Translations under genes and position numbers: made by a program
The notes under the pieces: generated by a model
Database searches by the model: none
What the model was told of the DNA's origin: nothing
Seen by the model: the letters and a program-made list of their open reading frames with translations, nothing else
From: Tribonema minus
Lineage: Eukaryota > Sar > Xanthophyceae > Tribonematales > Tribonemataceae
Length of the DNA stretch: 64,000 nt
Direction: 5' to 3'
Assembly (NCBI GenBank): GCA_017506865.1
Contig: JAFCMP010000023.1
Location: forward strand, 186,001 to 250,000
Part shown: positions 36,283 through 47,369 of the stretch, in pieces
Numbering within the stretch: position 1 is the first letter of the stretch
Layout of the letters: every line of letters starts with the position of its first letter

Positions 36283-37812
36283 CTAACTGAGCAGCGCCAC
36301 GGGGGGCAGAGGGGCGAAATGCCGCTGCCCCCCCGTGGCCGCCGCGTTGGCCCATGTGTGCACCTCGCCGCACGGCAGGCGCGCAAAGTCGACGATGATG
36401 CGCACGCCGTGCTTGGGCTCGCGCCAGATGATGCTGAAGCCGTGCGCGGCGCGCGGGCCGTAGACGAGGCAGTCGACGTCGACGACGGCGCCGCGGGCGG
36501 CGCCGGCGGCGGCGCCGCCGTTGACGTGGCCCTGGCCCTTGCACCAGCGCGCGATGGATGGTGCGCGCGCGTGCAGGTCGATGACGTGCGCGCCGCCCGC
36601 GACGAAGGCCACGACGAGGCCGCTGGTCGCCGCCATCTCCGCGGCGACGTCGTAGCCGCGCGCGAGGTCCACGGCGAACGACCAGTGCCTGTCCGCGCTG
36701 CCCGTGGAGCCGCTGTTGGTGTTGCTGCTGCCGACGACCTTGGCGCCGCGCATGAGGAGCTGCGGCGGCGCCGTACTGCCGGCGGCGGCGGACGCCGGCG
36801 CTGCTGCTGCTGCGGCGGCGCTCGGCTGCTGCTGCAGGTGGAGCGTCGTCTGCAGGATTACCGCCGCGCTGCTGACGTAGTGCGCGCTCCACAGCCCCTC
36901 CACGTCGGGCATCTGGCGGAGGGCGTCCGCGCCCTGCAGGTCCTGCGCCGGGGATGGCTGCTGGACCCTGACGAAGGTGCGGGGGACGCCGCTGCGAACC
37001 AGCTGGAAAGAGGTGCTGCTGATGCGCCGCAGGCCCACCTTGGCTGCTCCGATGGTGCCACGTGCAATCAGCACAGCATGGGGTGAGAGGTCGTGCTCCA
37101 GGTTGAAAAAGCTGACAACCACGCCCTCTTCGGGGGCCGGGCGCGCCTTGACACGAACCCTGAAGAGCTCCCTTTTGCTACCGTCGCCTTGCACGGTGCG
37201 GCACATGAGGCCGCCAGCTATGGCGGTGATGCTAAGGAGCTCTCCCTCGTATCCGTCCTGTGGGTCTCCCGCACCGCCTTCCGTCCTCCAGTACCCCAAC
37301 ATGCCCTGAGGCAGCTGCAGCTTGTGCGTGGCCTCTACCAGCTGGCGGTACGTGCGCAGGCTCATCGCCTGCATGGCGACTGATGCTTCTGCGGGTGGCA
37401 CCAGCGCTTGCTTGAGCGAAAGGCCTCTCCACAATTCATCTTGGCTGCAGATGCGATGAAAGAGCTTGCCGGTCTGTCGCAGCCGGCAGAGCTCTACGTG
37501 AGAGCAGAAGCCGAAGACCAGCTCCAGTACCTCCTCTGCCGCTGTGCCAGCGAAGGATGCGGGGGACAGCGGGCGCATCGTTGCACTTGCGGGAGCAGCA
37601 ACACGCTTCTTCTGTCTGCCTTGCTGCAGGGTGGCGCGTGCTGCATGCGTGCGGTCTCCCTGCAGACTCTGAGCCGCAGCAGTTGCTGTCTGTGCCATAA
37701 GCTTAGGTTGCCGCGTGTGTCTAGTTTTGTATCTCCTTGGCCGTGTGTGAGAACAGCGAGAGCGAGTTGCAGCACGTCTTGTGAAACGACACACACACAA
37801 CATCGTCGGCAT
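36283..37812 (-). CDS. F-box protein
   Basis: A single open frame of up to 509 codons. An F-box lies at about residues 89-135 (AAEEVLELVFGFCSHVELCRLRQ... then FHRICSQDELWRGL). Downstream conserved-looking segments include QGMLGYWRTEGG, GDPQDGYEGELLSITAI and MPDVEGLWSAHY, separated by an Ala/Ser-rich linker; they suggest a beta-rich substrate-binding region that I cannot name. F-box proteins act as substrate receptors of SCF ubiquitin ligases; the substrate is unknown. The initiator could also be the ATG at 37,698 (MAQTATAAAQ), giving 471 residues, since the first 38 residues are Arg/Thr-rich and not domain-like. It is divergent from tafazzin and unusual here in having no intron. Confidence 0.8.
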   Translation of the reverse strand: MPTMLCVCRFTRRAATRSRCSHTRPRRYKTRHTRQPKLMAQTATAAAQSLQGDRTHAARATLQQGRQKKRVAAPASATMRPLSPASFAGTAAEEVLELVFGFCSHVELCRLRQTGKLFHRICSQDELWRGLSLKQALVPPAEASVAMQAMSLRTYRQLVEATHKLQLPQGMLGYWRTEGGAGDPQDGYEGELLSITAIAGGLMCRTVQGDGSKRELFRVRVKARPAPEEGVVVSFFNLEHDLSPHAVLIARGTIGAAKVGLRRISSTSFQLVRSGVPRTFVRVQQPSPAQDLQGADALRQMPDVEGLWSAHYVSSAAVILQTTLHLQQQPSAAAAAAAPASAAAGSTAPPQLLMRGAKVVGSSNTNSGSTGSADRHWSFAVDLARGYDVAAEMAATSGLVVAFVAGGAHVIDLHARAPSIARWCKGQGHVNGGAAAGAARGAVVDVDCLVYGPRAAHGFSIIWREPKHGVRIIVDFARLPCGEVHTWANAAATGGQRHFAPLPPVALLS

Positions 37813-38270
37813 ACATCACCCGATGACCTCACAACTGTTCTTCTCACATTCGCCTCTTTTGCGCTTCGTCATACCTGTGAGTCAGTGCAAATTCGCCTAT
37901 TTGTGATGCGGCCGTCACTTTTTGTTGAAGCTACACAAGGCAGAGAACACACACACGTGGCTCGTCAGAAACGTGCCGATGATGACTTTGCTTCGCAGCT
38001 GTGCAGGGGGGGGGGGGGTACAGTTAGGGTTAGGATCAAGTGGCCAAACGATGTACTCGGCATATGTGCATTTTTGGCAATAGTTGTGGTGGCATGCCGC
38101 TTGCTTGCAGTCAACTGAGAGCATAAGTGTTCATAAGTCAAGAATGCGCTTGCGTTGGGCAAGCAGCAGCAGCACCCTCGTAGTGGTCTCCCTAGTAGTT
38201 GCTCATCGTACACTCGCCCAGTACACATTGTAACTGGAATCTGCAAGTGAACGCTGCTGCTGCAGTTGTG
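37813..38270. promoter_or_regulatory. Divergent promoter region, F-box / tafazzin
   Basis: About 460 bases separate the two start codons. It holds a G tract at 38,008-38,018 directly followed by GGTACAGTTAGGGTTAGG, a short telomere-like tract. No TATA box is evident. Bidirectional promoter function is inferred from gene arrangement only. Confidence 0.4.
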
Positions 38271-41200
38271 ATGGGCGGTGTTCGGCGGCTGGTGTGGACG
38301 GCTGCGGCAGGAGTGCCGACCACAGCCATTGCCTATGCTTTCTACTACAGACCGGACCCTAGCAGCTCGGAGCTCAAGGCCGCGCAATGGCGGATCAGCA
38401 GGTGCGTCACACATGCAAAGATTCGAGCGGAGCGTGCGTGTGGAGCTGCAAAGACCGCAGGCATGGCGTCGACCCTCTGAGACTGGCAATTCATCTTCTA
38501 TCAAAAGGCCGGCTTAATGACTTTGTGATCATATACACATATATCATAGATGTCTTGTGGGTCATCACACACCTTCGCCTTCAACATGGTGATTCCAAAT
38601 GGCTTGCAGGCACTCGTGTGCTCCATCCTACGAGTCTCTGATGCACCATCGGCTGCCTGTCCCTGCCTGCAGATGGTTCAAGTCGAATGTCTGCCTGTCA
38701 GACCATGCGGACACTCCAGACCCAATCTTCATGCAAGTGGCTCGCTTCATGACCATCAGCTCGGTGACCACACTCAGCAAGGCGGTGCTGTTTGGCGCAA
38801 ATGACATGAAGATCAAGGACGACGAGCGGTACAAGCACCTAATCCGCTGCATCAAGTACAGGTTGGTGGTCGCACACGCCGCTTCACCTAGCAGCTGATT
38901 GATGCCTAAGGGTCTCCCTCAGGTGGCCTGGTCTGGCCTGCAGCAAGCGTGATATGGCAGTATCACTTTGCCTGCAGATGGTGATTCAAGAACGCATCTC
39001 ATAGATGGAATGCATAATCATTTGCCATCCCTTCACACGTAATGTATGACTCACACAAAGGAGGCCTGCACTTGTCGCTGGGGGCCCTCACGCAGCGCTG
39101 CAGTGACCGCGATTCACATGGCTCACTGAACGCTAGCCGTACCTGCACCACTATGCCAATTCAACCTTCTCAAACGACGACACATTCCACCAAGCAAGAA
39201 CTGTTGGGCACCCGCCTTTGCTGGCCTACATAATCACCCCTCAGAGCCCCCTATTTGCCGCAGCCACATCTCTTCAACCCCTGGAGTGCAGCTGCCGCCC
39301 GACGCGCACTCCACCGCGCGCACCTCCATACGTCTCACCCTTCAGCTCCTCAGCACGCACGGTCGCAATCGCCTGCTCGCGCAGGCCCGAAGGCAAGCCG
39401 CTGCTGACGGTGGGCAACCACAACAGCACGCTGGACGACCCCGCGCTGTTTGGCGCGTTTGCGCCGTGGAGCGTGGACCTGACGCCGCGCCAGATGCGCT
39501 GGACCATCTGCAGCCAGGAGATCTGCTTCATGAACGCGTTCACCAGGCGAGTGCGCGCACGCGCGCGCATGCTGCGGGGTGGGGCGGCGACGGCGCGCTA
39601 GTCTGAACTTCAACAGCGTGAGCGGTGACGCGCGCCGCGCATCGTATGCGGTTTGCCCGTTGTGGAGTGGAGTTGCGTGCTGGGCGGTGGCGGTGGTGTT
39701 GAATAGCCAGGGCGCTTGCACGGTCTGTGTACGACTTTGTGGCTCCAGCGCTGACAGCTGCTGCTCGGAGGGCACCGTGCGGCACGTCACACCAGAACTT
39801 CAACATTGCCATGCGCAGCAGCAGCCTCTCTCACAAGTACTTTGTGGTATGATGAGGTGCATGCGTTGTCGTGACGGACTGTCGTTGCCAAGATGCAGTG
39901 GAAGGCGCTGGTGCGCTTGACGCCATCACCACCAGAAAAAAGTGGGCATGAGCAGGCTTTCAACAGCCCTCGCAAGCACCAACTGATCGACGCAAAGCGC
40001 CACGCACTGACCCTCACGTGCTCTCACCGTCCCGTGCTTCCATGCCCTCAGCGCGTTCTTCGGATCAGGCAAGGTGCTGCCAATAGAGAGGGGAGGGGGC
40101 ATCGACCAGGTGCAGCTGTTGAAGTTTGCGAGGCGCATGGCAGCAGGTGAGCATCGCACCCCCCCTGCATCTGGTCACACCAGATCAGTATACTTCAAAT
40201 GTGAAGTTACTGCGGCTCTGCGCCGCCAAGTGAAGGAGATGGGGGTTGCCACTTTGTAGTCTGAAGGTGGCAAACTCGGGGCAGCCATGTGGCAAGTTGC
40301 ATTGCGTGTATGGTGAACGACGCCGCTGCGCCTGGTGACTTGCACAGAGCAGGCGACGCCTGCGGTGCAGAGACGTCAGCGCTACGCTGCTCAGTGCACG
40401 TGCGTGTAGTCGATGATTCTATCGCCGCTCTGCCAAGCACCACACGTGTGTGCCCCCCCCCCCTCCCCCCCCCGGCCCCCCTTCAGATGTTCTCGGTCAC
40501 CATGCTCGGTGCAAATGGCACCCTCCAAAGCGCTGTCGTGCTGTCCTCGACACCTGCGCCAACCAAATAAACCGCTAACACTGTTGCCTTCTACCCCCTG
40601 CGTCAGGCACCTGGTGTCACATCTTCCCAGAGGGCAGGACGGTGCAGCTCGGACACATGGGGGGGCGCATGGGGAAAAACGAGGCGGAGATTGGAACATT
40701 GAAATGGGGGGTGGGCAAGCTGGTGAGCGCTGACTGGGTCTTGTTGTCATTTTCAAGCAATGTCGTTGCCTTTGTCAAGCATTGTCGTTGCCGTTGTCAA
40801 GCAATGTGGTTGCCATTGTCGAGCAATGGCTGGCTGAATGCGCCAGATACACTCCAGTGCTTGACTGATGTTGGAATCTCTATGTAGTGCCCCCTTACTA
40901 CGCTGAAACTCACGGTCGTCGTGGATGATTGCGTGACTAGTGCGCACTGGTGCTCATGGGCTCAGGCTCATGCTGCATGTGCCACCGACTCGCAGCGATG
41001 CTGACAGTGAGGTCCATGCTGAGCGGACATGCGTTGCCGAAAGCATATCATGACAATGACATCGGAAACTGCAAAAGGTGACACAGGCGGACCACTGTCA
41101 CTCCAGCTGCACAGCAGAACGGTGTCGGTCGAAGCTGCGTGTTGCCTTTTCCATGGTCAGGCTATATTGCACTTGGGTACGTGGCACTGCCCCCGTGGAG

Positions 41201-43893
41201 GCAGTGCATGATTGATACTTCGAGGTATCACAATGCACAGGTAGACATCCCTGTGTATAGCTTGGTATCACCGTGCGCAGGCAGGCATCGCCACAAATCG
41301 GGCCGGTATCACAATGCACAGGCAGGTGTCATCGTGCATAGGTAGGTACCACCATGGGTAGGTATGTATCAGCATGCTTTGGGTACGTAGGTATCACCAG
41401 GTACCACTAGTGGGTAGGTACGTATCAGCAAGCATTGGGCATGTAGGCATCACTATGCAACGGCAGGCACGGCGGGCAGACTGCGCCGCAGTTGAAGACC
41501 CGCGAAGTTGACAGTGCACCGGCCAGCGAGTCCACTAGGCCGGACGAACGCGGCAAGCGCAAGGTGTCGCACTGAATAACTAAGCGGGCCACGTCGATAT
41601 AAGCCTTCGACCAGCGGTGCGACTTCAATCATGATGATCGCCAGATGACCACCTTGCGCGGTCCACACCCAGTGCCCGCTGCTGCCTTCCATCATGAAAC
41701 CCCAGTTTGTGCCCCATGCACGTACAACACATGAACGCGCCGCGCCGCTTCTGCTCGTGCCGCGCGACCGACACCTGCAGATTGCGCACGCGCCGGTGCG
41801 GCCGGAGATCGTGCCCATCTACCACACGGGCATGCAGAACGTCGTTCCGGAACACCCCGTGACGCGTGACGTCCTGTCGCCAAAACCCGGGACCGGACAC
41901 GTGAGTGTGCGCGCACACTGCGGCGCCGACCGCATGCCTCAGCGCGTCTGCGTAGTGCTGCGCCCTGACACGCTCATTGAGACTTTTATGACAACAGGTG
42001 ATCGCCGTTCAGTGAGAGTGGTAGCGGGGCGACCGGGTGAATGTGTTCGTAGATGGGAGCATACCTACAGAGGTGGTCCGCGCCGCGCCGTTGCGCAGGT
42101 GTACGGCCTGTGGTGCCGTTGCCGTACGCAGCCTGTCGTAAGGAGGACATGAAGGCCCCGCTGCCGCGCAAGTCACTGCAGAAGGCGCCAAGGTCTTGCT
42201 GCGCTGTAATGTACCTGCTATTTAGCATAGGATTTGCCATGCTTGCCAGGTTTTTTGCACAAGGCCAAGCGGTTACAGCGATTACACACCCTCCTTTCTC
42301 GCCCCCTACCGATGCACCGATGTCAACTACTTATCCTTCCCCTCACTTGTAAAGCATGTGTAGATCCGCGAGTGAATTGCGCAGCTTGTGTGCCATGGAT
42401 GATTGAGCGCCCTGCTGCAGCACCAACCTAGGCCCTCGTGGTGCACCTGCTCTCTCGAAATGATGCTGCCCTTCATCTCGCGGTGGCGAGTCACGTCATG
42501 CCAGCCCCCATGGGCGCAACTGAGGAATGCAACCGACACTGTGATGAAGGTGCTGTTAAAGCTTGTGCTGTGTCTGTTCAGGCACGTGATGTTGGCCGAC
42601 CCATGATCAAGCGGCTCAGAGCTGAGCGCGCACAGCTCCGTGCCATGACAACCGCCGCCTCATGCGGGTGACGCGCGCTGTCACATCAAACAACTTACCA
42701 TCCCAACACGAGGAGCGGAGCGCTGCTTGCGCGTGTACACTTGCTGAGACGCAGGCGGCGATCTCAGTGCGGGCGTGTTGCGACTAACCCTAACCCTAAC
42801 TCTAACCCTCGTAAGTGGCACGGCAGTGACCCCACTGGCTGAGCGTCCGCTGCCTGCCCCCCCCCCCCCCCCCCTCCCACTTTTGTCCCAGGAAATCACG
42901 TTCCGCGTGGGGCACCCCATCGTCGTGGACGACCTCATAGAGCAGTACGAGAAGGCCAATGGTCCACTGTGGAAGTACACGCCCAGCGTCGCCAAGGACC
43001 CGCCGCGCTTCAGCTGGCGCTCCTCCAGCAAAGGTGCGTCGCGGCGCCGACTGCAGCAGCGCGCGCACACCAGAGCTGTGTTGCTGCTTTTGGAGTCTCT
43101 GTGCTGCGCTCAACCTTGAAGGGCTTTTCTCTCTGGTGCCTCAGGTCTAGGCAGCTGAAGCATCGTCGTCACACTTTCGGTGACGGCAGTGCTGTGCCCG
43201 CAAGCGTGACGGCATGTCATCGGCGCCCCGTGGACTGCAGTGCTCCTCTTGCTTAGCATCACTTCAGTGAACATTCAGCGTACCCACGGCAGCCAGACTG
43301 CAGTGTACCATATGCGATAACCATTGCTCCTGACATTCAATAGTGCCGCGTGCACACTTTGCTTAGTGGTATCGCCAACACAGCCTTCTTCCCTCCATTG
43401 CTCAGCGAGCCTCTTTGCCTTCGCGCGGTCCTTTCCTCTCAGTCTGTATGGCGGCAGGCAGCACGGCATGACTGTAAATCACAAGTGCCCCTCAGGATGT
43501 GCGAACGCGCCGAAACTCGCGTCGTCGCCGGAGTCACAGGCGCAAGCAGCAGTGCTCTGCCACTTAGGGTTAGCCTAACCCTAACCCTAAGGCGACTCCG
43601 TGCGGTCAGCGTTCAAGCGCACGACACAGCGCTCAAAACAGGCGTGGTCACGCACACGCCGTATGGGGCTGCAGCGCGCGCCCTATCACGAGCCCCCCCG
43701 GGCATTGACGCTCGCCTGCCGCCGCCGCCGTGTCTCTGCAGAGCTCGCGCTCTACGCGGCCATCACGCGCAGGGTGCAGACGGCGCTGGAGGCGCTGGAG
43801 GCGGAGGCGCGGGCAGAGCTGGGACCCAACTTCCCCGAGCGGCCCAAGATTGTCATCAGCGGGGAGTGGAAGAAGCTGGCAGGAGAAGAGTAG
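38271..43893 (+). CDS. TAZ: Tafazzin, cardiolipin-remodelling acyltransferase
   Basis: Eight exons: 38,271-38,401; 38,673-38,861; 39,385-39,546; 40,052-40,146; 40,607-40,722; 41,781-41,900; 42,892-43,033; 43,742-43,893; 368 residues, close to the family's usual length. The acyltransferase motif NHNSTLDDP (His119, Asp124) and FPEGR (199-203) are intact. Other family landmarks are MRWTICSQEICF, FFGSGKVLPIERG, LKWGVGKL and IVPIYHTGMQNVVP. Tafazzin is a mitochondrial membrane transacylase that reshapes cardiolipin acyl chains. A hydrophobic N-terminal segment (LVWTAAAGVPTTAIAYAFYY) may anchor or target it. The intron after 39,546 uses a GC donor, which is required to give FTSAFF in line with the family. 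The phases of all junctions agree. Confidence 0.92.
40738..40832 (+). repeat. Short tandem repeat in tafazzin intron 5
   Basis: Four imperfect copies of a 21-24 base unit, TTGTCAAGCAATGTCGTTGC, begin 16 bases after the exon 5 donor. It is intronic and non-coding. Confidence 0.8.
41218..41470. repeat. Degenerate minisatellite in tafazzin intron 5
   Basis: Irregular copies of GGTATCACAATGCACAGGTA and related GTAGGTA-rich units, about eight to ten in number. It lies within the long intron 40,723-41,780. Confidence 0.75.
42784..42809. repeat. Interstitial telomere-like tract
   Basis: CTAACCC repeated about four times with one variant (CTAACTC) in tafazzin intron 6, about 80 bases before the acceptor of exon 7. 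It precedes a C tract at 42,858-42,874. Confidence 0.8.
43563..43590. repeat. Interstitial telomere-like tract with inversion
   Basis: A TTAGGGTTAG tract meets CCTAACCCTAACCCTAA head to head in tafazzin intron 7, so both orientations abut. The head-to-head order resembles a degenerate fusion junction, but the tract is very short. Confidence 0.7.
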
Positions 43894-45193
43894 GGGGGGG
43901 GGGGAGGGGCTTCTTCGGGGGGTGCTGGGCGGGTATAGGCGATCCCTTCATCGCAGTATCTGCGCGCGTCATCACATGTATTACAGTCACATCTTTACAC
44001 AATACTTTGCATTGCTGCTGTGTCCGTTTTCCCCGTCTGTGATGATTCACTGATGATGCCTGTGCGTGCGTGCCGATCGCACTGCTTGCGTCGAGGAGAT
44101 GTTGCTATTAAAAATGTACTCAGGTATCTAATTGGCACTGCTAAAATGTACTCAGGTATCTAGTTGGCACTGCTATAGACCCTGTTGATGGACCTGTTAG
44201 GGTTGCAGAACGCTCGTGGAATCCGAGTAAGTTCGCAGCTGAGTGGCGGTACATACGTGATCAACTTAAAATCTATTTCGTGTTTGCTGGAAGCTGACTC
44301 ATGAGTCAGCAGCATCATCTGAGTCAACTCGAGTTGCCGTGAGCGGTACGAGTGACTTGCGACATATGTTGATTTTGATGAAAGTCACCCTGCGCATACT
44401 TGTTCGGGCGCTACTGTACATGGCACAGTAAATACCATGTGATGCCTTGATGTGCAGCCCAGAACATACGAGGTGGTGTGGAGAAGAACAATCAGGCTTT
44501 CGTCTGCGGCACTGCATCTTGGAGCCTTGCCATTGCGTCCACCTTCTGGTGCTGGCCTGCCTGCAGCAGGCCGCTGCTGCAACTTGAAAAGGGCCATGCC
44601 AGCTGTATAGAATATGCGAACCAGCAAAACCGCGCCTTGCATGACATAGCAGACTGACAACATGAGAAATCTCAGGTTTGCGGACAAGCCCCAAGTAAGG
44701 GTTTCCGTCGCATCACAAAGTACAACAACAGGCATTGAGCACAAACGGGAAGGGGGGGGGGGGTACCAATTTCAAGGCTGCATTAAATGTGATTCGCAGC
44801 TGCCGCCGCTGATGCAACCCTCGATTCCGCCACGGTCAAGCAATGTGACAAGGAGCGGTCGGCGCGGCGGGTGTGCCCGCGGTCTGCCCACTCTCTACAC
44901 GACACAACACGCGGATGTACCTATAGCATCAAAGTGCTGCGAGTGAGCAAACGACGGTCATGTGTTGGAACAAACCCTGCGCCCCCCCCCCCCCCCATCC
45001 CCCCACTCCCCCCTCTCCCCCCTCCCTCCCCCTCGACCAGCCTCGTTTGGCAATTGCTGAGCGGTGCTGCAAAGTGTGCAGCAGTGCTGAGTGCCTGCGA
45101 ACTTGGCGGCAACGTTCCGGCCATTGGGAACGCTGGGGCTGGCTCAGCACAACCGTGCGAGCTCGGCTGCTAGCATGACTGACTGTGCCTCAT
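43894..45193. other. Convergent intergenic region with paired G tracts
   Basis: A G tract begins at the base after the tafazzin stop (43,894-43,909). On the other side a C-rich tract (44,982-45,037) is a G tract on the strand of the KVEAP gene, beginning 157 bases past its stop. A 31-base direct duplication (ATGTACTCAGGTATCTA core) lies at 44,113-44,175, and another G tract at 44,752-44,763. No gene is recognised. Confidence 0.5.
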
Positions 45194-47204
45194 CTAGTTG
45201 GCCTTCTTCCTGAGCTTGAGCAGCAGCGCCGGGTCCACAGTCTCAGCCTCCAGGACACGGCCCTTGGCTGCAGACGGCAGCGCGAAGCACACGTGCAAAA
45301 AAGAGCATCGTGCGGCACGCATGAGAACCGATGACGGGCACACGTGAGAATTCGTGAGAGTCGTGGGGCACGATTGCAGTCGTCATGCTTCTGATGCGTC
45401 CGGAAGCGCATGCAAGGGCAAGAGAGCGCGTGCCTGGAAGCTCAGCAGCTTGTAAAGTCCATCAGGGTACAGTGCGGCATGGAAACGGTCCTATGTGCCG
45501 TCTCGAAATGGTGACCACTTCTGTAGGCGCTGAGTCCACGGTATGACATGTGTGCTGGAAGCGTACTCCCATGCACACTTGAACTATGCAAGGCCATTGT
45601 GAGCAATGGAGAAGTAACTGAGTGACTGCTGCCTCCAGGCTCCTACAAAGCGAGTCATCCGTGTACTCCAGCTCTCCACAACGGCCGTGATCACAGTTGC
45701 ATCGTCGTCAACCTGTGATGCTAGCACGCTTGCACCTGCAAGCCTGTCAGATGCGCGACAGTGTCAGCACGCATACGCAACACTCACCCGCGCTGGCCGC
45801 TGGCGCTGGCGCTGCCTCCTTGGGCGCCTCTGCCTTGGGCGCCTCTGCCTTAGGTGCCTCCACCTTCGGCGCCTCCACCTTAGGCAGCTCCACCTTGGGT
45901 GCCTCGACCTTCGGTGCCTCCACCTTAGGAGCCTCCACCTTAGGTGCCTCCACCTTAGGTGCCTCCACCTTCGGTGCCTCGACCTTGGGCGCCTCCGCCG
46001 CCTCCACCGCCTTCGTCACCGCCTTCTCGACCTCCGCGGCGGGTGCGGGCGAGTCCAGCGCGGCCTCGATCGCCTCGCGCGCGGGCTTCGTCACCGGCGT
46101 CTCCACCAGCTTGTCGATGAGCTCCACGGGCGCCTGCTTCTCCGCGACCTTCTCGATCGCCTTCTCCACAACGCGCGGCGGCACCGGCGCGGGCGCCTCC
46201 GCCACCTTGGCCGCGGGCTGCGGCGCGGCGGCGGGCGGCGCCACCGCCGCCGGCTTGGGCGCGGCAGCGGGCGCCGCGGCGGGCTTCTTGGCGGGCGCCG
46301 CCTGCACAACCGCCGGCGGCGCGCTCTTCTCGCCGCCGCTCAGCAGCGGCTGTGCGAAGATGCCGCCCAGCGACAGCGCCGCAACTGCGAGGACCGCCGT
46401 GAGGGTCTTCTTGTCGGCCTCCGTGAGCCCGCCCGCTGCGTCGTTGGCCCTGGCCTCGAGGGCCGCCTTGGCGGCGGCCTCCTCCGCCGCGCGCTGCTCC
46501 ACCGCTGCGCGCGCCGCGGCGCCCTGCATTGGTGCGGGCGACGGCGGGGTGAGGGTGTATGGATGCGGAGAGAGTCGGGAGCTGTGAGTCACCGTGACTC
46601 AGTAACGTGCCTTGCACGATGGCGGTGTTGACTGATGAAGGCTTTCAGCCACTTCATGTCATTTGCCACGAAAGAACTGCGCGCAAGTCAGAGTAGACAA
46701 AGGCGCATGGAGGCACGTACCTTGGCCAGGATCGGGCGCACAGCACCGAGCGCGACCAGGGGGGCTGCCAGCCAGGGGAGCAGGCCGAGCCCGACACCAG
46801 CAGCAACCTGCGGGCCGCTGACACCGTCGTCGGCGGCTATCTGCGTGACTGTCACACTCGAATGGGCAATGAAGGAAAGCATCAGCGGCAGGATAGTGCA
46901 GGAACAGCTACGCATGTTGACGCAGCACTGCTTGCAGCCTGCAGGGCATCAGTGAAGCACGCACTGCAAGCATGGATGCATTGCGGGCCGCAAGAGTGAT
47001 TGCAGCAAGTTAGCAATGAGTTTTATCACCAGCGTCTTTACCTGAAGGGGCCGTTGAGCTCGCAGGAGTCGTCGCTTTGCCGATATCCTTGGCTGCTGCT
47101 TTTGCCAGAGAGAGTGGTTGCCGCGCAACGGGCATTACGAACGCGGATGTGCTGACCAGCATTGCAGCAGCAACTGCGAGCGGTGCACTGCTCTGCATCA
47201 CCAT
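45194..47204 (-). CDS. Plastid-targeted protein with KVEAP repeats
   Basis: Four exons: 47,204-47,042; 46,848-46,721; 46,523-45,788; 45,267-45,194; 366 residues with phase-consistent joins. The N-terminus MVMQSSAPLAVAAAMLVSTSA is a signal peptide, and cleavage before FVMPVARQPLS exposes the phenylalanine typical of complex-plastid transit peptides. Two hydrophobic segments follow (VGLGLLPWLAAPLVALGAV and LTAVLAVAALSLGGIF), then an Ala/Pro-rich region, helical segments (VVEKAIEKVAEK) and about eleven tandem KVEAP or KAEAP pentapeptides. It ends in a basic KLRKKAN. It is probably a thylakoid or envelope membrane protein with a Pro/Lys/Glu-rich, extended stalk. I recognise no family, and the role is unknown. 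Confidence 0.8.
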
Positions 47205-47369
47205 CTTTTGAGGCTGATACGTGCTCCTGCTCAGGCTCGTGGATGACACACACAGTTGCAGTTGACGATGGGGGGACGCGCCTCAAAAGTGCTGGAGGTG
47301 ATGACTGTGCCTCAGCTTGATTAGCCCTTGCCCACCAGATAGTCTACTTGGTCTGCAGACAATTACGCC
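47205..47369. promoter_or_regulatory. Bidirectional promoter, plastid protein / pseudouridine synthase
   Basis: Only 165 bases lie between the start codons of two divergent genes whose products are predicted to enter organelles. Both promoters and both 5' untranslated regions must fit here unless non-coding first exons lie elsewhere. No specific motif is identified. Confidence 0.5.
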
